DNA of 45,755 bases from an uncultured Prochlorococcus sp. (GCA_902622705.1 CACNQT010000007.1:1-45755), one strand, 5' to 3'. Counted from the stretch's first letter, positions 8,205 through 17,556 are shown. Program-made: numbers and translations. Notes: generated by a model from the sequence alone, not told the origin.

Positions 8205-8438
8205 TTAGGCTGCAAAAATCTCGTTTTTTTCAAAATAAAATTTATTAACAATACTTCTACACTTTTTTATATTATAAAGTGCTTTGGGCTTCCATGGTTT
8301 TTTCTGACCTAGCGGAGAGCTTTTCCAGTGGATTCCAGGTTTAAGTATCCCATTTTCACGTAAAGAAGAAAGTTTAATTTCAGTTATTCCTAATTTTTCT
8401 GCAGTCAACTCAGATGAAATCCAGATATCCCCTAACAT
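8205..8438 (-). CDS. Small helix-turn-helix (excisionase-like) protein
   Basis: This 77-residue protein reads as a compact DNA-binding domain: WISSELTAEKLGITEIKLSSLRE in shortened form at residues 6-28 fits helix-turn-helix with a turn at LGIT, followed by NGILKPGIHW, a turn-and-strand 'wing' often seen in MerR/excisionase-like proteins of marine cyanobacteria and phages. The tail is basic. I infer DNA binding from the fold pattern; no target is known. It is monocistronic or the last gene of the hisS-led group, 133 bases after the previous gene, with no integrase nearby, so a phage origin is not supported by context. Confidence 0.5.
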   Translation of the reverse strand: MLGDIWISSELTAEKLGITEIKLSSLRENGILKPGIHWKSSPLGQKKPWKPKALYNIKKCRSIVNKFYFEKNEIFAA

Positions 8439-8571
8439 TGAATTAAAGTAAATATAATCCTTGATAACGTTAATTTCATTTTTATGAAAGAGGAAAAAAT
8501 TTTAAATAATTATTTTTTAATAAAAAACTAAGTATTTATAAAGAAATATGATTTAAAACACATATATCAAA

Positions 8572-8871
8572 TTAATAAATATTAAATACAGAATCTTCAT
8601 TGACGAATATCTCATCTATATTTTCAAGCTTATTGCTGGATTTATATTTAACGAATTCTTCCGTAATCGATTGAATCTTCGGAAGATTGATCCAACCCTT
8701 TTGCCAATTTCCACTATTTATTAATTCTTCATAAGTAATTTTTAAATTAATTTCAGAATCAAGTACAGAAACCATTAAAAAAGTAATATTTCCTTTTTCT
8801 TTACTCTCATTTACTAAGACAAAATGTCTTAATCCATTAATGGTTTTATTAGAAGTCCAAGAATTTTCCAT
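8572..8871 (-). CDS. Conserved small protein, TIGR02450-like Trp-rich family
   Basis: This 99-residue protein has SWTS near its start, the segment LRHFVLVNE at 14-22, a middle strand with SVLD, and a later NWQKGWINLP. These match my memory of the small Trp-containing TIGR02450 family (WT...RHF.V...W..GW..L), found in cyanobacteria and proteobacteria with unknown function. There are no membrane segments. It starts 2 bases after the stop of the preceding small membrane-anchored gene, so the two are clearly co-transcribed, probably together with hisS. The family match is from pattern memory and should be treated as tentative. Confidence 0.5.
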   Translation of the reverse strand: MENSWTSNKTINGLRHFVLVNESKEKGNITFLMVSVLDSEINLKITYEELINSGNWQKGWINLPKIQSITEEFVKYKSSNKLENIDEIFVNEDSVFNIY

Positions 8872-8873
8872 AA

Positions 8874-9164
8874 TTATTTTTTCTTAATGTTTTTCTCCGA
8901 ATTTTCTTTAGATATTTTTTTATATTCTTTTCTAATTTCGTTTAATAAATTTTTTCTTCTATCCATGTATTTAAAAGAATCTTGTTTTGATAAGTCATAT
9001 CGCTCTTTTTTGGTTAAATTCATCCAATTATTAAGATTCTTCTTATTGAAAGTAGTTAATTTTTTAGCCTTCAGAACTTTTTTTTTTCTATTTAATTCAT
9101 GAAAATTTCTTATATTAAAAATAATTATTATAAAAAGAAAAATCATCGTTAACATCGTGCGCAT
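8874..9164 (-). CDS. Small membrane-anchored lysine-rich protein, unknown function
   Basis: This 96-residue protein begins with a hydrophobic segment (TMIFLFIIIIFNI, about residues 6-18) and continues as a very basic, lysine- and asparagine-rich tail, probably helical. It looks like a single-pass membrane protein with a cytoplasmic or lumenal charged tail. I do not recognise it. Its ATG overlaps the hisS stop by one base (TAATG arrangement), which suggests translational coupling to hisS, and the next gene starts 2 bases after its stop. The high lysine content partly reflects the AT-rich codon use of the genome. Confidence 0.55.
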   Translation of the reverse strand: MRTMLTMIFLFIIIIFNIRNFHELNRKKKVLKAKKLTTFNKKNLNNWMNLTKKERYDLSKQDSFKYMDRRKNLLNEIRKEYKKISKENSEKNIKKK

Positions 9165-10444
9165 TAATTTGCAAGTAAGTTTTTGTCAATCCACTTTTTT
9201 AAGTTAATATCATTCTCAAAAGATATAACCTCTTCTTTATTCCCATTACCTGATTTATCAAAGAGTCTTATTAAAAATTCTTTTTTGGATGCCTCATCAT
9301 CACCTATTAGAATAATACTTTTAGATTTTAGTTTATTTGCCTTTTTAAATTGTTTAGAAAATGAGGCTCCAGTTAAATCCAACTCAACTATCAAATCATA
9401 ATTTCTTAATTTTCTAGATAGATCCATAGCTAATGATTCAGCAATTAAACCTTGATTAATAATATAAATATCAGTATTTCTTGGAACTTCAAGCTCTTTT
9501 CCTGCTAGTAAAATTAATCTTTCTAGACCAATAGCGAAACCAATTGCCGGGGTATTTGGACCTCCCATTTGTTTAATTAAATTATCGTATCTTCCTCCAC
9601 CGCAGACTGTAGCTTGGGAACCTAAAGCCCCACTAGTGATTTCAAAGGCAGTATGTGTGTAATAATCCAAACCTCTTACTAAATTAAAATTTTCCACGTA
9701 GGGTATTTTTAAAATCTCTAATTGTTTTTTCAATTCTGAATATCTGTTATGACTTTTTTCAGACAAAAAATTAAACAATCTTGGTGCATTTTCAAGAGCT
9801 TTTTTTGTTTGAATATTCTTTGAGTCCAAAATCCTCAAAGGATTTTTATTAATCCTATTCTGAGAATCCAAATCTAGAGAATCTTTATTTATTTCTAGCC
9901 ATTTTAAAAAGGATTTTTGAAAATTTGATCTGTCATTAGTATCACCTAACGTATTGATTTCAAGATTGAGTTCTTTTATTCCTAATTTATCTAAGATATC
10001 CCAAGCTAAAGCAATAATTTCAACATCGCTTCTAACTGAATCATGGCCTATAAACTCAACACCTAACTGATGAAATTGTCTTTGCCTGCCTGCTTGAGGT
10101 CTTTCGTATCGAAACATAGGACCCATGTACCAAAGCTTTTGAAGAGGATTAGATGATATTCCATTTTGTATTAATGCTCGTGCGACAGAAGCGGTTCCTT
10201 CTGGTCTGAGAGTACAGGATCTCTGCCCCCTATCAAGAAATGTATACATTTCCTTACTAACAACATCTGTTCCTTCACCAATCCCTCTAATAAATAATTC
10301 TGTCATTTCCAATATTGGTGTTCTTATTTCTTTGATTGATGCTCTCGAAAGCTGTTGCAAAAGAACTTTCTCAACGTTTTGCCACTTTATTAATTGATCA
10401 GGAAAAAGGTCTACCGTTCCTCTTAGATTATTTAAGTTATTCAA
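9164..10444 (-). CDS. hisS: Histidyl-tRNA synthetase
   Basis: HisS charges tRNA-His with histidine in the cytoplasm. The 426-residue protein has the class II fold signatures: RTPILEMTELFIRGIGEGTD near the N-terminus in shortened form, motif 2 with TLRPEGTASVARA and FRYERPQAGRQRQFHQ, the histidine-specific LVRGLDYYT, and motif 3 GGRYDNL with GFAIGLERL. The C-terminal anticodon-binding domain occupies about residues 320-426. The length is normal. It starts at ATG and heads a minus-strand run with two small genes coupled to its 3' end. Confidence 0.97.
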   Translation of the reverse strand: MNNLNNLRGTVDLFPDQLIKWQNVEKVLLQQLSRASIKEIRTPILEMTELFIRGIGEGTDVVSKEMYTFLDRGQRSCTLRPEGTASVARALIQNGISSNPLQKLWYMGPMFRYERPQAGRQRQFHQLGVEFIGHDSVRSDVEIIALAWDILDKLGIKELNLEINTLGDTNDRSNFQKSFLKWLEINKDSLDLDSQNRINKNPLRILDSKNIQTKKALENAPRLFNFLSEKSHNRYSELKKQLEILKIPYVENFNLVRGLDYYTHTAFEITSGALGSQATVCGGGRYDNLIKQMGGPNTPAIGFAIGLERLILLAGKELEVPRNTDIYIINQGLIAESLAMDLSRKLRNYDLIVELDLTGASFSKQFKKANKLKSKSIILIGDDEASKKEFLIRLFDKSGNGNKEEVISFENDINLKKWIDKNLLAN

Positions 10445-10496
10445 AGTTCTAAAAAATAATTCAAAATTTTTAATTCATCTAGAAATTAATCTTTGA

Positions 10497-10525
10497 TTGG
10501 TTATTCTGTGAGACAATTTTAATTT
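10497..10525 (+). promoter_or_regulatory. Possible sigma-70-type promoter for the repeat protein
   Basis: TTGGTT at 10497-10502 and TAATTT at 10520-10525 are separated by 17 bases, a standard spacing. A start of transcription near 10532 would leave only about 11 bases before the TTG start codon at 10543. In such AT-rich DNA this match is weak. Confidence 0.3.
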
Positions 10526-10542
10526 AACATTTAGAAAAACTA

Positions 10543-10956
10543 TTGGGAATTAATAAAAGTAAAGATAATCAGCATTGCGGTACAAAACCAAAAAAAATTG
10601 CTTTTGGAATTGCACCTCTTGGTATAGTTTCAATAGGAATAGTGCCAATGGGAGTCATAAGTATTGGGGTAGTCCCAATGAGTGTATTTTCTTTTGGTGC
10701 AGTGGCAATGGGAATAGTTAATTTATCAGTAGTAGGGATGGGAATTATCTCTGCCGGTGTTACTACTATGGGGATCTGGGAGTATTCAACTAATTCTCAC
10801 AACAATCATCATAAACAAATTTCAAACTCAAATAAGGGAAATAAGATGCCAGATCTATTTAACACCAAACAAGAGGCTGAAAAGGCTGCTTCAAAATATG
10901 GATGTATTGGAGCACATAAAATGGGTAATAAATGGATGCCTTGTAAGATGCACTAG
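10543..10956 (+). CDS. Ten-residue-repeat membrane-like protein with DUF3721-like tail
   Basis: The 137-residue product has three parts. Residues 1-20 are polar with HC and a KPKK stretch. Residues 21-80 are six consecutive ten-residue units, each close to hydrophobic-G-I/V-V-P-M-G-I/V-I/V-S. Residues 101-137 form a compact domain with EAEKAAS, GCIGAHKMG and WMPCKMH, matching what I recall of DUF3721, a short cyanobacterial domain with conserved Cys and His. A linker rich in His (HNNHH at 86-90) joins them. The start is TTG at 10543: the frame has a stop at 10525-10527 and no ATG before the repeats. Metal binding or membrane association is suggested by Cys/His content and hydrophobicity, without proof. 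Confidence 0.6.
   Translation: MGINKSKDNQHCGTKPKKIAFGIAPLGIVSIGIVPMGVISIGVVPMSVFSFGAVAMGIVNLSVVGMGIISAGVTTMGIWEYSTNSHNNHHKQISNSNKGNKMPDLFNTKQEAEKAASKYGCIGAHKMGNKWMPCKMH
10603..10782 (+). repeat. Six in-frame 30-base coding repeats (10-residue units)
   Basis: Codons 21-80 of the gene split exactly into six units of ten: FGIAPLGIVS, IGIVPMGVIS, IGVVPMSVFS, FGAVAMGIVN, LSVVGMGIIS, AGVTTMGIWE. Glycine holds position 2 in five units, Met or Leu position 6 in all six, and glycine position 7 in five. The DNA copies have diverged, so the period is maintained at protein level. Confidence 0.85.
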
Positions 10957-10986
10957 ATATTTTTTTAGTCAAAAATTTATTAAAAA

Positions 10987-11766
10987 TTAATTCAAAATCT
11001 CTACTTTAAAATCAAGATTTTTTGCCTCATCAGTAGTTAATTTTCTTGACCAAGCTCCTTGCACAGGACTATTCCACCTGAACCCAGCATTTTTAGCTAA
11101 AGACCTTTCTTCATAACTAACCAAAGCCTTGTATAAAAACCTCGGTTCAGTCGCTTTAAGTAAAAGTTCCTCTAAGTTGTCGCATTTTTTTAAGACCTCA
11201 GATATATAAACACAATCAGATAACGCTCTATGTAAATTCCAAACTGGTATAGAAAAAGAAAGGGCTAGATCAGTTACTGAGGGTCTTGTTTTTAGTGATT
11301 TTTTAAAAGACCAATTAATATCCTCTAAACTGCATATCCATTTTTTATTAAGCTTAGGTAATCTCCCTTTCCCAAACCATCTCTTATCAAAATCCACATT
11401 ATGAGCAAGAATGAAATCAGAATAATCTACAAGTTTTAAAAAAAAATTCAATCCATCTTCCCATGGTTGAGGGATATTAGTTACTTCTGCAGATATACCA
11501 TTAACATGTTCTGCTTCATTACTATTAACTGGGAATAAAAATGAGACTTGTGAAAGTACACATTTATGAAATACATCAAACAAAATAGCCCCTATCTCTA
11601 TTACTTCATTTTTATTTTCATCTAAACCTGTTGTTTCAGTATCAAGAATTAAAATCTTTTCAATTTTTTTATTTTGATTAGTCACACTTTCTTCGAAAGG
11701 TTCACTATTAATTCGATCTTGAAGAAAATCCAATTGATTTAATTCTTTTTTGTTAAATAGTTCCAA
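10987..11766 (-). CDS. DnaQ-like 3'-5' exonuclease with extra C-terminal domain
   Basis: This 259-residue protein has the full DEDDh exonuclease set: DTETTG with Asp42 and Glu44, HNVDFDKRWF with Asp125, and HRALSDC with His179 and Asp184. It resembles the DNA polymerase III epsilon family and RNase T, and should trim 3' ends of DNA or RNA using two metal ions. Residues after about 205 form an additional domain with AGFRWNSPVQGAWSRKL, resembling the small DUF5710-type fold. It is not the only candidate for replicative proofreading, and its substrate is unknown. The start appears to be TTG at 11766; no ATG lies before the first catalytic motif. A TATTAT -10-like box lies about 35 bases upstream on the minus strand. 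Confidence 0.85.
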   Translation of the reverse strand: MELFNKKELNQLDFLQDRINSEPFEESVTNQNKKIEKILILDTETTGLDENKNEVIEIGAILFDVFHKCVLSQVSFLFPVNSNEAEHVNGISAEVTNIPQPWEDGLNFFLKLVDYSDFILAHNVDFDKRWFGKGRLPKLNKKWICSLEDINWSFKKSLKTRPSVTDLALSFSIPVWNLHRALSDCVYISEVLKKCDNLEELLLKATEPRFLYKALVSYEERSLAKNAGFRWNSPVQGAWSRKLTTDEAKNLDFKVEILN

Positions 11767-11886
11767 TTAGCTGAAAACACTCTCATTTATCTTGACGCAT
11801 ATAATAAAAATATCTTTTAAATTAATATAAATTAAAATTTGATTAAAAAAATTTTTTGAAATCCTCCTAGATTTAAAAAATATATA

Positions 11887-12609
11887 ATGACTTTTTTAAA
11901 ATATCAGTTTAATACTTTTTGTTATTGGCCTCCAAATCCTAAAAAAATTGTGGAATTTATAGGTGGAAGTTATCTTGCGTCTAAACCAGACTTAACCTAT
12001 AGAAGATTCATAGAAAGCTTAATTAATACAAACTATGCAGTACATGCTTATAAGTATACTCCACAATTTGATCACCAACAGCTTGCTATTAAAGCATGGA
12101 AAGATTTTAAAAATTGCCGAATATCATTATCTAAAAGAATAGGTCTAGTAATTCCTTCAATTAGAATTGGTCATAGTCTTGGCTGTAAACTTCATTTAAT
12201 TTCCCCTGATGGAGGAAGAAATTGCGAGAAATTTATATCAATCAGTTTTAATAATTTCAGTGCCAACAAATCAATCCCATTATTGAAACAGATTGCCAAA
12301 AAATTAGAATTTAATAGTGAATTCAGTCCAAGTCCTGAGAGAACATTACGAATAATTGAAAAAACTTATAATCAAAAAAATAACTTCCTAATAAAATTTA
12401 ACACGGATGAATTAGATCAAACAGATAAATTACTTTCTCGTCTTAAAGCACGAAAAGAAGATAATACTAAGGGGATAATATTAAATGGGACGCACACCAC
12501 AATTGCTAGTGCAGGATTAAGAGAAAATTTATTGGGAGATTGGGCTGATGATGATTTTAAAAGAAAAACTATAAAAAAAATTTCCCGTTTAATTGATGAA
12601 TTAGATTAA
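11887..12609 (+). CDS. DUF1350 family alpha/beta-hydrolase-like protein
   Basis: This 240-residue protein fits the DUF1350 family of cyanobacteria and plastids. The early segment [21 protein letters not shown] is characteristic in shortened form, and [13 protein letters not shown] carries the GxSxG nucleophile elbow of alpha/beta hydrolases. A plausible late histidine is in the GTHTT stretch near residue 202. The family's reaction is unknown. The only gene on the plus strand in this stretch, it overlaps the convergent acs gene by 4 bases. Start is ATG at 11887. Confidence 0.75.
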   Translation: MTFLKYQFNTFCYWPPNPKKIVEFIGGSYLASKPDLTYRRFIESLINTNYAVHAYKYTPQFDHQQLAIKAWKDFKNCRISLSKRIGLVIPSIRIGHSLGCKLHLISPDGGRNCEKFISISFNNFSANKSIPLLKQIAKKLEFNSEFSPSPERTLRIIEKTYNQKNNFLIKFNTDELDQTDKLLSRLKARKEDNTKGIILNGTHTTIASAGLRENLLGDWADDDFKRKTIKKISRLIDELD

Positions 12610-14588
12610 GAGGTTTCTTTCAATTTTTCCAAAACAGAACTATCTTCAAGTGTACTTATATCTCCACTGATTTTTTCTCCTGCAGCCAGAGATCTCAAAA
12701 TCCTCCTCATAATTTTTCCGCTTCTTGTTTTAGGAAGAGAGTCAGAAATTATTATTTTTTCTGGTTTAGCGATAATCCCAATTTCTTTAACAACATGTTT
12801 TTTTAATTCCTCTACAAATTCTGAAGAAGAATTAACATCTTTCTCTAGAGATACAAAAGCAACTATGACCTCACCTTTTAGATCATCTCTTCTTCCCACT
12901 ACAGCAGCTTCAGCTACTGATTTATGACTTACCAAAGCAGACTCTATCTCCATTGTTCCTAACCGATGGCCTGAAACACTTATAACATCATCAACTCTCC
13001 CCATAATCCATATATATCCATCTTCATCAATGCGAGCTCCATCTCCAGCGAAATAAACATTCTTTTCTCCTTTAAAAGTAATATATTCCCAATAACTATC
13101 CAAGTATCTTTGTGGATTCCCATGAATTGTTCTCATCATTCCAGGCCAAGGCTTCTTAATAATTAAATAACCGCCCTCATTTTCCATTACCTTTTCTCCA
13201 TTCTTATCGACAATTTCAACTTCAATGCCAGGTAAAGGGAAAGTAGCTGAACCTGGCTTTGTTGCAACAACTCCAGGCAAAGGGCTTATCATCACACCAC
13301 CAGTTTCGGTTTGCCACCAAGTATCAACTATGGGACATTTATTTTTACCAATAACATCTTTGTACCAAATCCATGCTTCTGGATTAATTGGTTCTCCGAC
13401 CGTACCCAAAAGTCTAAGACTCTCTAAATTATATTTATCAGGAATTTCACGTCCCGACTTCATAAATGCTCTTATTGCTGTTGGAGCAGTATAAAAAATC
13501 GAGACTTTATATTTCTGAACAATATCCCAAAAAGCACCTAAATTAGAAGGCCTAGGGACCCCTTCAAACATTAGGGTTGTAGCCCCATTAGATAAAGGGC
13601 CATAAACAATGTAACTATGACCCGTGATCCAGCCAACATCAGCTGTGCACCAGTAAATATCATCATCCTTTAAATCAAAAATCCACTTAAATGTCAAATG
13701 GGACCAAAGATTATAACCACCTGTAGTGTGAACTACGCCTTTAGGTTTACCTGTAGAACCTGAAGTATAAAGAATAAAAAGTCTATCTTCACTGTTCATA
13801 ATTTCAGGTTCACACCAATCTTTTTGATCTTTCAATAATTCGTGCCACCAAAAATCCCTTTTTTTTACCATAGAAATATTTTTTTTAGTCCTTTGTACAA
13901 CAACTACCTTTTCAACGATTTTATCTGCTCCACCTTCAATAGCTGCGTCAACTGCATTCTTAAGCTTTATCACCTTATCTTTTCTAAAACCGCCATCTGC
14001 AGTGATAATAAATTTGGCATTTCCATCAATTAATCTATCCTTCAAAGCTTCTGAAGAAAATCCCCCAAAGACAACTGAATGTGGAGCGCCAATCCTTGCA
14101 CAAGCTAACATCGCAAACATAGCCTCGGGAATCATTGGCATATAAATACATACCAAATCACCTTTTTTTACTCCAATTTCTTTTAATGCATTAGCTGCTT
14201 TACATACCTCTTTAAGGAGTTCTTCATAAGTATATTTTTTACTATCCCCAGGTTCCCCTTCCCATATGAGTGCAGTTTTTGTTCCAAGTCCTTTTTTAAT
14301 ATGTCTATCTAAGCAATTGTATGTAATATTGATTTTCCCTTCTTTAAACCATTTAAAAAATGGTGCGTTTTCACTATCTAATACAGTTTTAAATGGCGCA
14401 AACCAATCTATTTCAGATTTTGCGAAAGATTCCCAAAATTCAATTGGATTATCCAAAGCTTGTTTTTTTAAACTAATAAACTCTTTTTGAGATCTGATAT
14501 TTGAGTTTTCTGCAAATTTTTTTGAAGGATGGAAAATTCTACTTTCATCAAGGATGTTATTAATTGAATTTTTTTTATCTAATGACAT
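12606..14588 (-). CDS. acs: Acetyl-CoA synthetase (AMP-forming)
   Basis: Acs activates acetate with ATP and CoA to acetyl-CoA through acetyl-AMP. The 660-residue length is typical. Visible hallmarks are the P-loop-like [11 protein letters not shown], the WWQTETGG adenylate motif, the hinge region around [16 protein letters not shown], and the C-terminal [11 protein letters not shown] with the acetylatable catalytic lysine. In this organism it would salvage acetate for fatty-acid and isoprenoid synthesis. It starts at ATG, 92 bases downstream of the sds stop, so it may be transcribed separately, and overlaps the DUF1350 gene at its 3' end. Confidence 0.97.
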   Translation of the reverse strand: MSLDKKNSINNILDESRIFHPSKKFAENSNIRSQKEFISLKKQALDNPIEFWESFAKSEIDWFAPFKTVLDSENAPFFKWFKEGKINITYNCLDRHIKKGLGTKTALIWEGEPGDSKKYTYEELLKEVCKAANALKEIGVKKGDLVCIYMPMIPEAMFAMLACARIGAPHSVVFGGFSSEALKDRLIDGNAKFIITADGGFRKDKVIKLKNAVDAAIEGGADKIVEKVVVVQRTKKNISMVKKRDFWWHELLKDQKDWCEPEIMNSEDRLFILYTSGSTGKPKGVVHTTGGYNLWSHLTFKWIFDLKDDDIYWCTADVGWITGHSYIVYGPLSNGATTLMFEGVPRPSNLGAFWDIVQKYKVSIFYTAPTAIRAFMKSGREIPDKYNLESLRLLGTVGEPINPEAWIWYKDVIGKNKCPIVDTWWQTETGGVMISPLPGVVATKPGSATFPLPGIEVEIVDKNGEKVMENEGGYLIIKKPWPGMMRTIHGNPQRYLDSYWEYITFKGEKNVYFAGDGARIDEDGYIWIMGRVDDVISVSGHRLGTMEIESALVSHKSVAEAAVVGRRDDLKGEVIVAFVSLEKDVNSSSEFVEELKKHVVKEIGIIAKPEKIIISDSLPKTRSGKIMRRILRSLAAGEKISGDISTLEDSSVLEKLKETS

Positions 14589-14680
14589 TAAGTAAATTGA
14601 TGCTTAATAAACTTAGACGAAAAAATTATGGTTTTCCAAAATTTTAATAATAATTTAGCTGAAAACTCTTTTTAATAAAT

Positions 14681-15652
14681 TTAATAAAGACGGCCAAGAA
14701 CAAATTCTGGTAAAGCCATTAAGGCTCTTTTATACTCTGAGTCAGGAACCCAAACAATTGCTTCTTTAGAACGCATTGCGAAATCCTCAGCTAATTTTCT
14801 AGAGCTTTTAATTGCTTTAGAATTCATAATGATATTAAGAGCATTATCTAAATCATCTTTTTCAGCAAGTTCTCTATTTATAAGAACAGACAATTTCTTA
14901 TTCTCTTCTAAAGCATATAAAACTGGTGCAGTAAGGTATCCACTAGCAAGATCACTTATAGCAGGTTTTCCAAGTTGTTTATCGTTCCCAGTGAAGTCAA
15001 GAATATCATCAACGACTTGAAAAGCTAGGCCAATATTTTTACCAAAATCATATAGCAAATTTAATTTGTCATCGCTAAGATCACTTAAAACTCCAGCTGC
15101 TTTACAACTATTAGCAATTAAAGATGCGGTTTTACAGTAGCTTTTGTTTATGTATTTTGAAAAAGATTGAGCCGAATCGAATCTGTTTAAATTTTGTTTA
15201 ATTTCACCTTCAGCTAAGTCCATTATTACTCTACTAAGTAATTTAACCACTTTGACATTATCAAGGTTTGCCAAGTGCCAACTTGCTTGAGCGAATAAAA
15301 AGTCACCTGCCAAAACAGCAACTCGAGTATTAAATCTACTATGAACAGTATCTACTCCTCTTCTTGTAGAGGCTTCATCAACAACATCATCGTGGACCAA
15401 AGACGCTGTATGAATCATTTCAGTTATTTCAGCAAGCCTTTTATGTTTACTTTTTAAACTGAATTCAGGAGATATTGCTTTTGAAATTAATAAAACAATA
15501 CCCGGTCTCAGTCTTTTTCCTCCCGCACTAAAAAGATGTTCCGCTGCGGCTTGAAGAATTGGATGACCAGCTCCTATTAAATTTTTCAGCTCAAGAATAA
15601 GATCATCAAGATCATTTTCAACTGGTTGTAGTAGTTCTGTAACTTTGTTCAT
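14681..15652 (-). CDS. sds: Solanesyl-type polyprenyl diphosphate synthase
   Basis: This 323-residue trans-prenyltransferase extends allylic diphosphates with isopentenyl diphosphate to make the long plastoquinone side chain. The first aspartate-rich motif is within VHDDVVDEASTRRG and the second within VVDDILDFTG. Small residues and the spacing before the first motif (ITEMIHTASLVHDD) are those of long-chain enzymes rather than GGPP synthase. Exact chain length cannot be fixed by eye. It follows murI on the minus strand by 27 bases and probably shares its transcript. Confidence 0.88.
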   Translation of the reverse strand: MNKVTELLQPVENDLDDLILELKNLIGAGHPILQAAAEHLFSAGGKRLRPGIVLLISKAISPEFSLKSKHKRLAEITEMIHTASLVHDDVVDEASTRRGVDTVHSRFNTRVAVLAGDFLFAQASWHLANLDNVKVVKLLSRVIMDLAEGEIKQNLNRFDSAQSFSKYINKSYCKTASLIANSCKAAGVLSDLSDDKLNLLYDFGKNIGLAFQVVDDILDFTGNDKQLGKPAISDLASGYLTAPVLYALEENKKLSVLINRELAEKDDLDNALNIIMNSKAIKSSRKLAEDFAMRSKEAIVWVPDSEYKRALMALPEFVLGRLY

Positions 15653-15679
15653 GATTAGCCTCTTTTATATATTAAGTAA

Positions 15680-16474
15680 TCAAACATTGCTTCGGAGGTT
15701 AACAACGCTAATTTCTTTATTAATTTCAAGCCAAAATTTTACTTTTCTGGAAAATTTATCTTTTTCTGAAGTAACAAAAAATCTTACATTATCGTAAGAA
15801 ATACTTTCATAGCGATCAGTTTTTGTAATTGTAAAAGCTTCGTTGAATTTTTTTATCAACGCTTCCGATGGATCAATAATTTTTATATTTGAATCTATTT
15901 TTTTTCTTAAAAAATCAAAAATTAAAGGATAATGGCTACACCCAAGTATTAGTTCTTCAATATTTTCATTTAAAAGTGGTCTTAAATACAAATCAGCAAG
16001 ATAATTTAATTTACTAAAATTAAGCTTCTCTTTTTCAATTTCTGATACAAATTCTGGACATTCTTGTTGTAATATTTTCAAATTCTCCTTTTTAGAATTT
16101 ATAGCATTTTTATAAAATGATGATCTGATTGTTGTTTGCGTTGCCAAGACACCAATAATTTTTTTATTAACTATTTCGGAAACTGAGTTTATAAGATCAA
16201 AACAAGGGATACTTAAGTTATTTTCTAAAATATCAAGTGCACATGCATTGGTAGTGTTACAAGCTATTAAGAGTGCATCCAAATTCTTATCTTCAAAAAA
16301 ACTGCAAATCTCTTCTGCAATGACTCTTATCTCTTTATTATTCTTATTTCCAAAAGGAATTCTTTTTGTATCAGCCAAATAAATTACTTCAACATCCTTC
16401 CTTGTTTTTAGTAAAGGATTAAGGATAGTAAAACCACCTATCCCACTGTCAAATATACCTACTTTAATTTTCAC
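15680..16474 (-). CDS. murI: Glutamate racemase
   Basis: MurI makes D-glutamate for peptidoglycan from L-glutamate without a cofactor. The 264-residue protein has the two cysteine motifs: ACNTTNACALD near residue 72 and ELILGCSHYPLI near residue 180, plus the N-terminal FDSGIGGFTIL. The length is usual. The start ATG overlaps the stop of the upstream amidase gene by 4 bases, coupling a cell-wall precursor enzyme to a cell-wall hydrolase. Confidence 0.95.
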   Translation of the reverse strand: MKIKVGIFDSGIGGFTILNPLLKTRKDVEVIYLADTKRIPFGNKNNKEIRVIAEEICSFFEDKNLDALLIACNTTNACALDILENNLSIPCFDLINSVSEIVNKKIIGVLATQTTIRSSFYKNAINSKKENLKILQQECPEFVSEIEKEKLNFSKLNYLADLYLRPLLNENIEELILGCSHYPLIFDFLRKKIDSNIKIIDPSEALIKKFNEAFTITKTDRYESISYDNVRFFVTSEKDKFSRKVKFWLEINKEISVVNLRSNV

Positions 16475-17556
16475 CCTACTTTAGAAAGATATTCAAGGAT
16501 GCCTTTTGTAATTGCATAAGCTACTCTTTTACGATGTGCAGCTTTTTCTAATCTTCTTGCATCTAATCTTCCTGTTAAGAATCCAATTTCAACGAGAACT
16601 GCAGGCATCTTAGTATTTTTAATTACATAAAATCTACCCTGTTTAACCCCTCGATCAGGACTCCCGGGGGAAACCCTTAAAATTTCTTTTTGAATTTTCT
16701 TGGCCAGAAATCTACCTTTCCAACCTCTAAAATAAAAAGTTTCTAAACCATTAATATCCCGCCTTTTCCCTCTTGAGGCATTCGCATGAATACTAACAAA
16801 AATATCCGCATCAGTTTTGTTTGCAAAAGAAACTCTAGGAGATAAATCCAAATCAATTTCATTTTTTCTAGTTAACCTTACTTTGACACCTTTTTCAGAA
16901 AGTAACTTTTTCACTATTTTGGAAACATCGAGGACAACATCTGATTCCCTTATCCCGCCAATACCTATTGCTCCCGGATCAGGCCCTCCATGCCCTGGAT
17001 CGATAACTACAGAAAATTTATTTTGTTTTACGTTTGGCAATTGCAAATTATTATTAACTTTTCCCCTCACATAATTTGAGTTTTGATTTTTTTTAAAAAC
17101 TGTTATTCTTTTGCCAACAAAGCCCTCACCAATCTCCTTAAATGCATATTTTGGTGTAAATAGTTTAATTCTCCACCTATTTTGATCTAAGCCAACCATT
17201 CTCCAAGTCAAAGGGGCCAGATAGGTTTCCTCCTTAAATTCAATTACTAGTCTTGTTTTACCATCGCTTGGTTTACCCAACCTGATCTCTTCTATTGGAC
17301 CATTACCTTTTATTGTTCTAGGATTTTTCAATTCTCCAGGGAAATCTACCCAGAATCTATCACCATATAATTGGTTGGCTTTCTGGAAGTATGCTTTTAA
17401 ATTTGTATTTGATTTAGTTCTTAATTCTAAAACACCATTAGTTTTTAAAGCCCATGCCGCTAGGGCACTTGAAGATTTTACTGGGAGAATCGCAGAATTT
17501 AAAAATAAAAAAACAGCTAAATAACGAAAAAGTTTATTATTTAAAAACTTTGACAT
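16471..17556 (-). CDS. amiC: N-acetylmuramoyl-L-alanine amidase (AMIN + Amidase_3)
   Basis: This 361-residue exported enzyme cleaves the amide bond between muramic acid and the stem peptide, a step in cell separation. A signal peptide covers about residues 1-34 (hydrophobic core YLAVFLFLNSAIL). An AMIN domain, which binds peptidoglycan, spans about 35-150. The zinc catalytic domain starts at about 180 with VIDPGHGGPDPGAIG and continues with E in RESDVV, VSIHANAS and the final catalytic Glu in VLVEIGFLT. The gene symbol is by family analogy. Its ATG overlaps the nitrilase stop by one base, and its stop overlaps murI by 4 bases. Confidence 0.9.
   Translation of the reverse strand: MSKFLNNKLFRYLAVFLFLNSAILPVKSSSALAAWALKTNGVLELRTKSNTNLKAYFQKANQLYGDRFWVDFPGELKNPRTIKGNGPIEEIRLGKPSDGKTRLVIEFKEETYLAPLTWRMVGLDQNRWRIKLFTPKYAFKEIGEGFVGKRITVFKKNQNSNYVRGKVNNNLQLPNVKQNKFSVVIDPGHGGPDPGAIGIGGIRESDVVLDVSKIVKKLLSEKGVKVRLTRKNEIDLDLSPRVSFANKTDADIFVSIHANASRGKRRDINGLETFYFRGWKGRFLAKKIQKEILRVSPGSPDRGVKQGRFYVIKNTKMPAVLVEIGFLTGRLDARRLEKAAHRKRVAYAITKGILEYLSKVG

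Noticed and set aside
10757-10990. 77-residue frame overlapping the repeat protein gene
   Set aside because: It runs in another frame inside a better supported gene and shows no domain.
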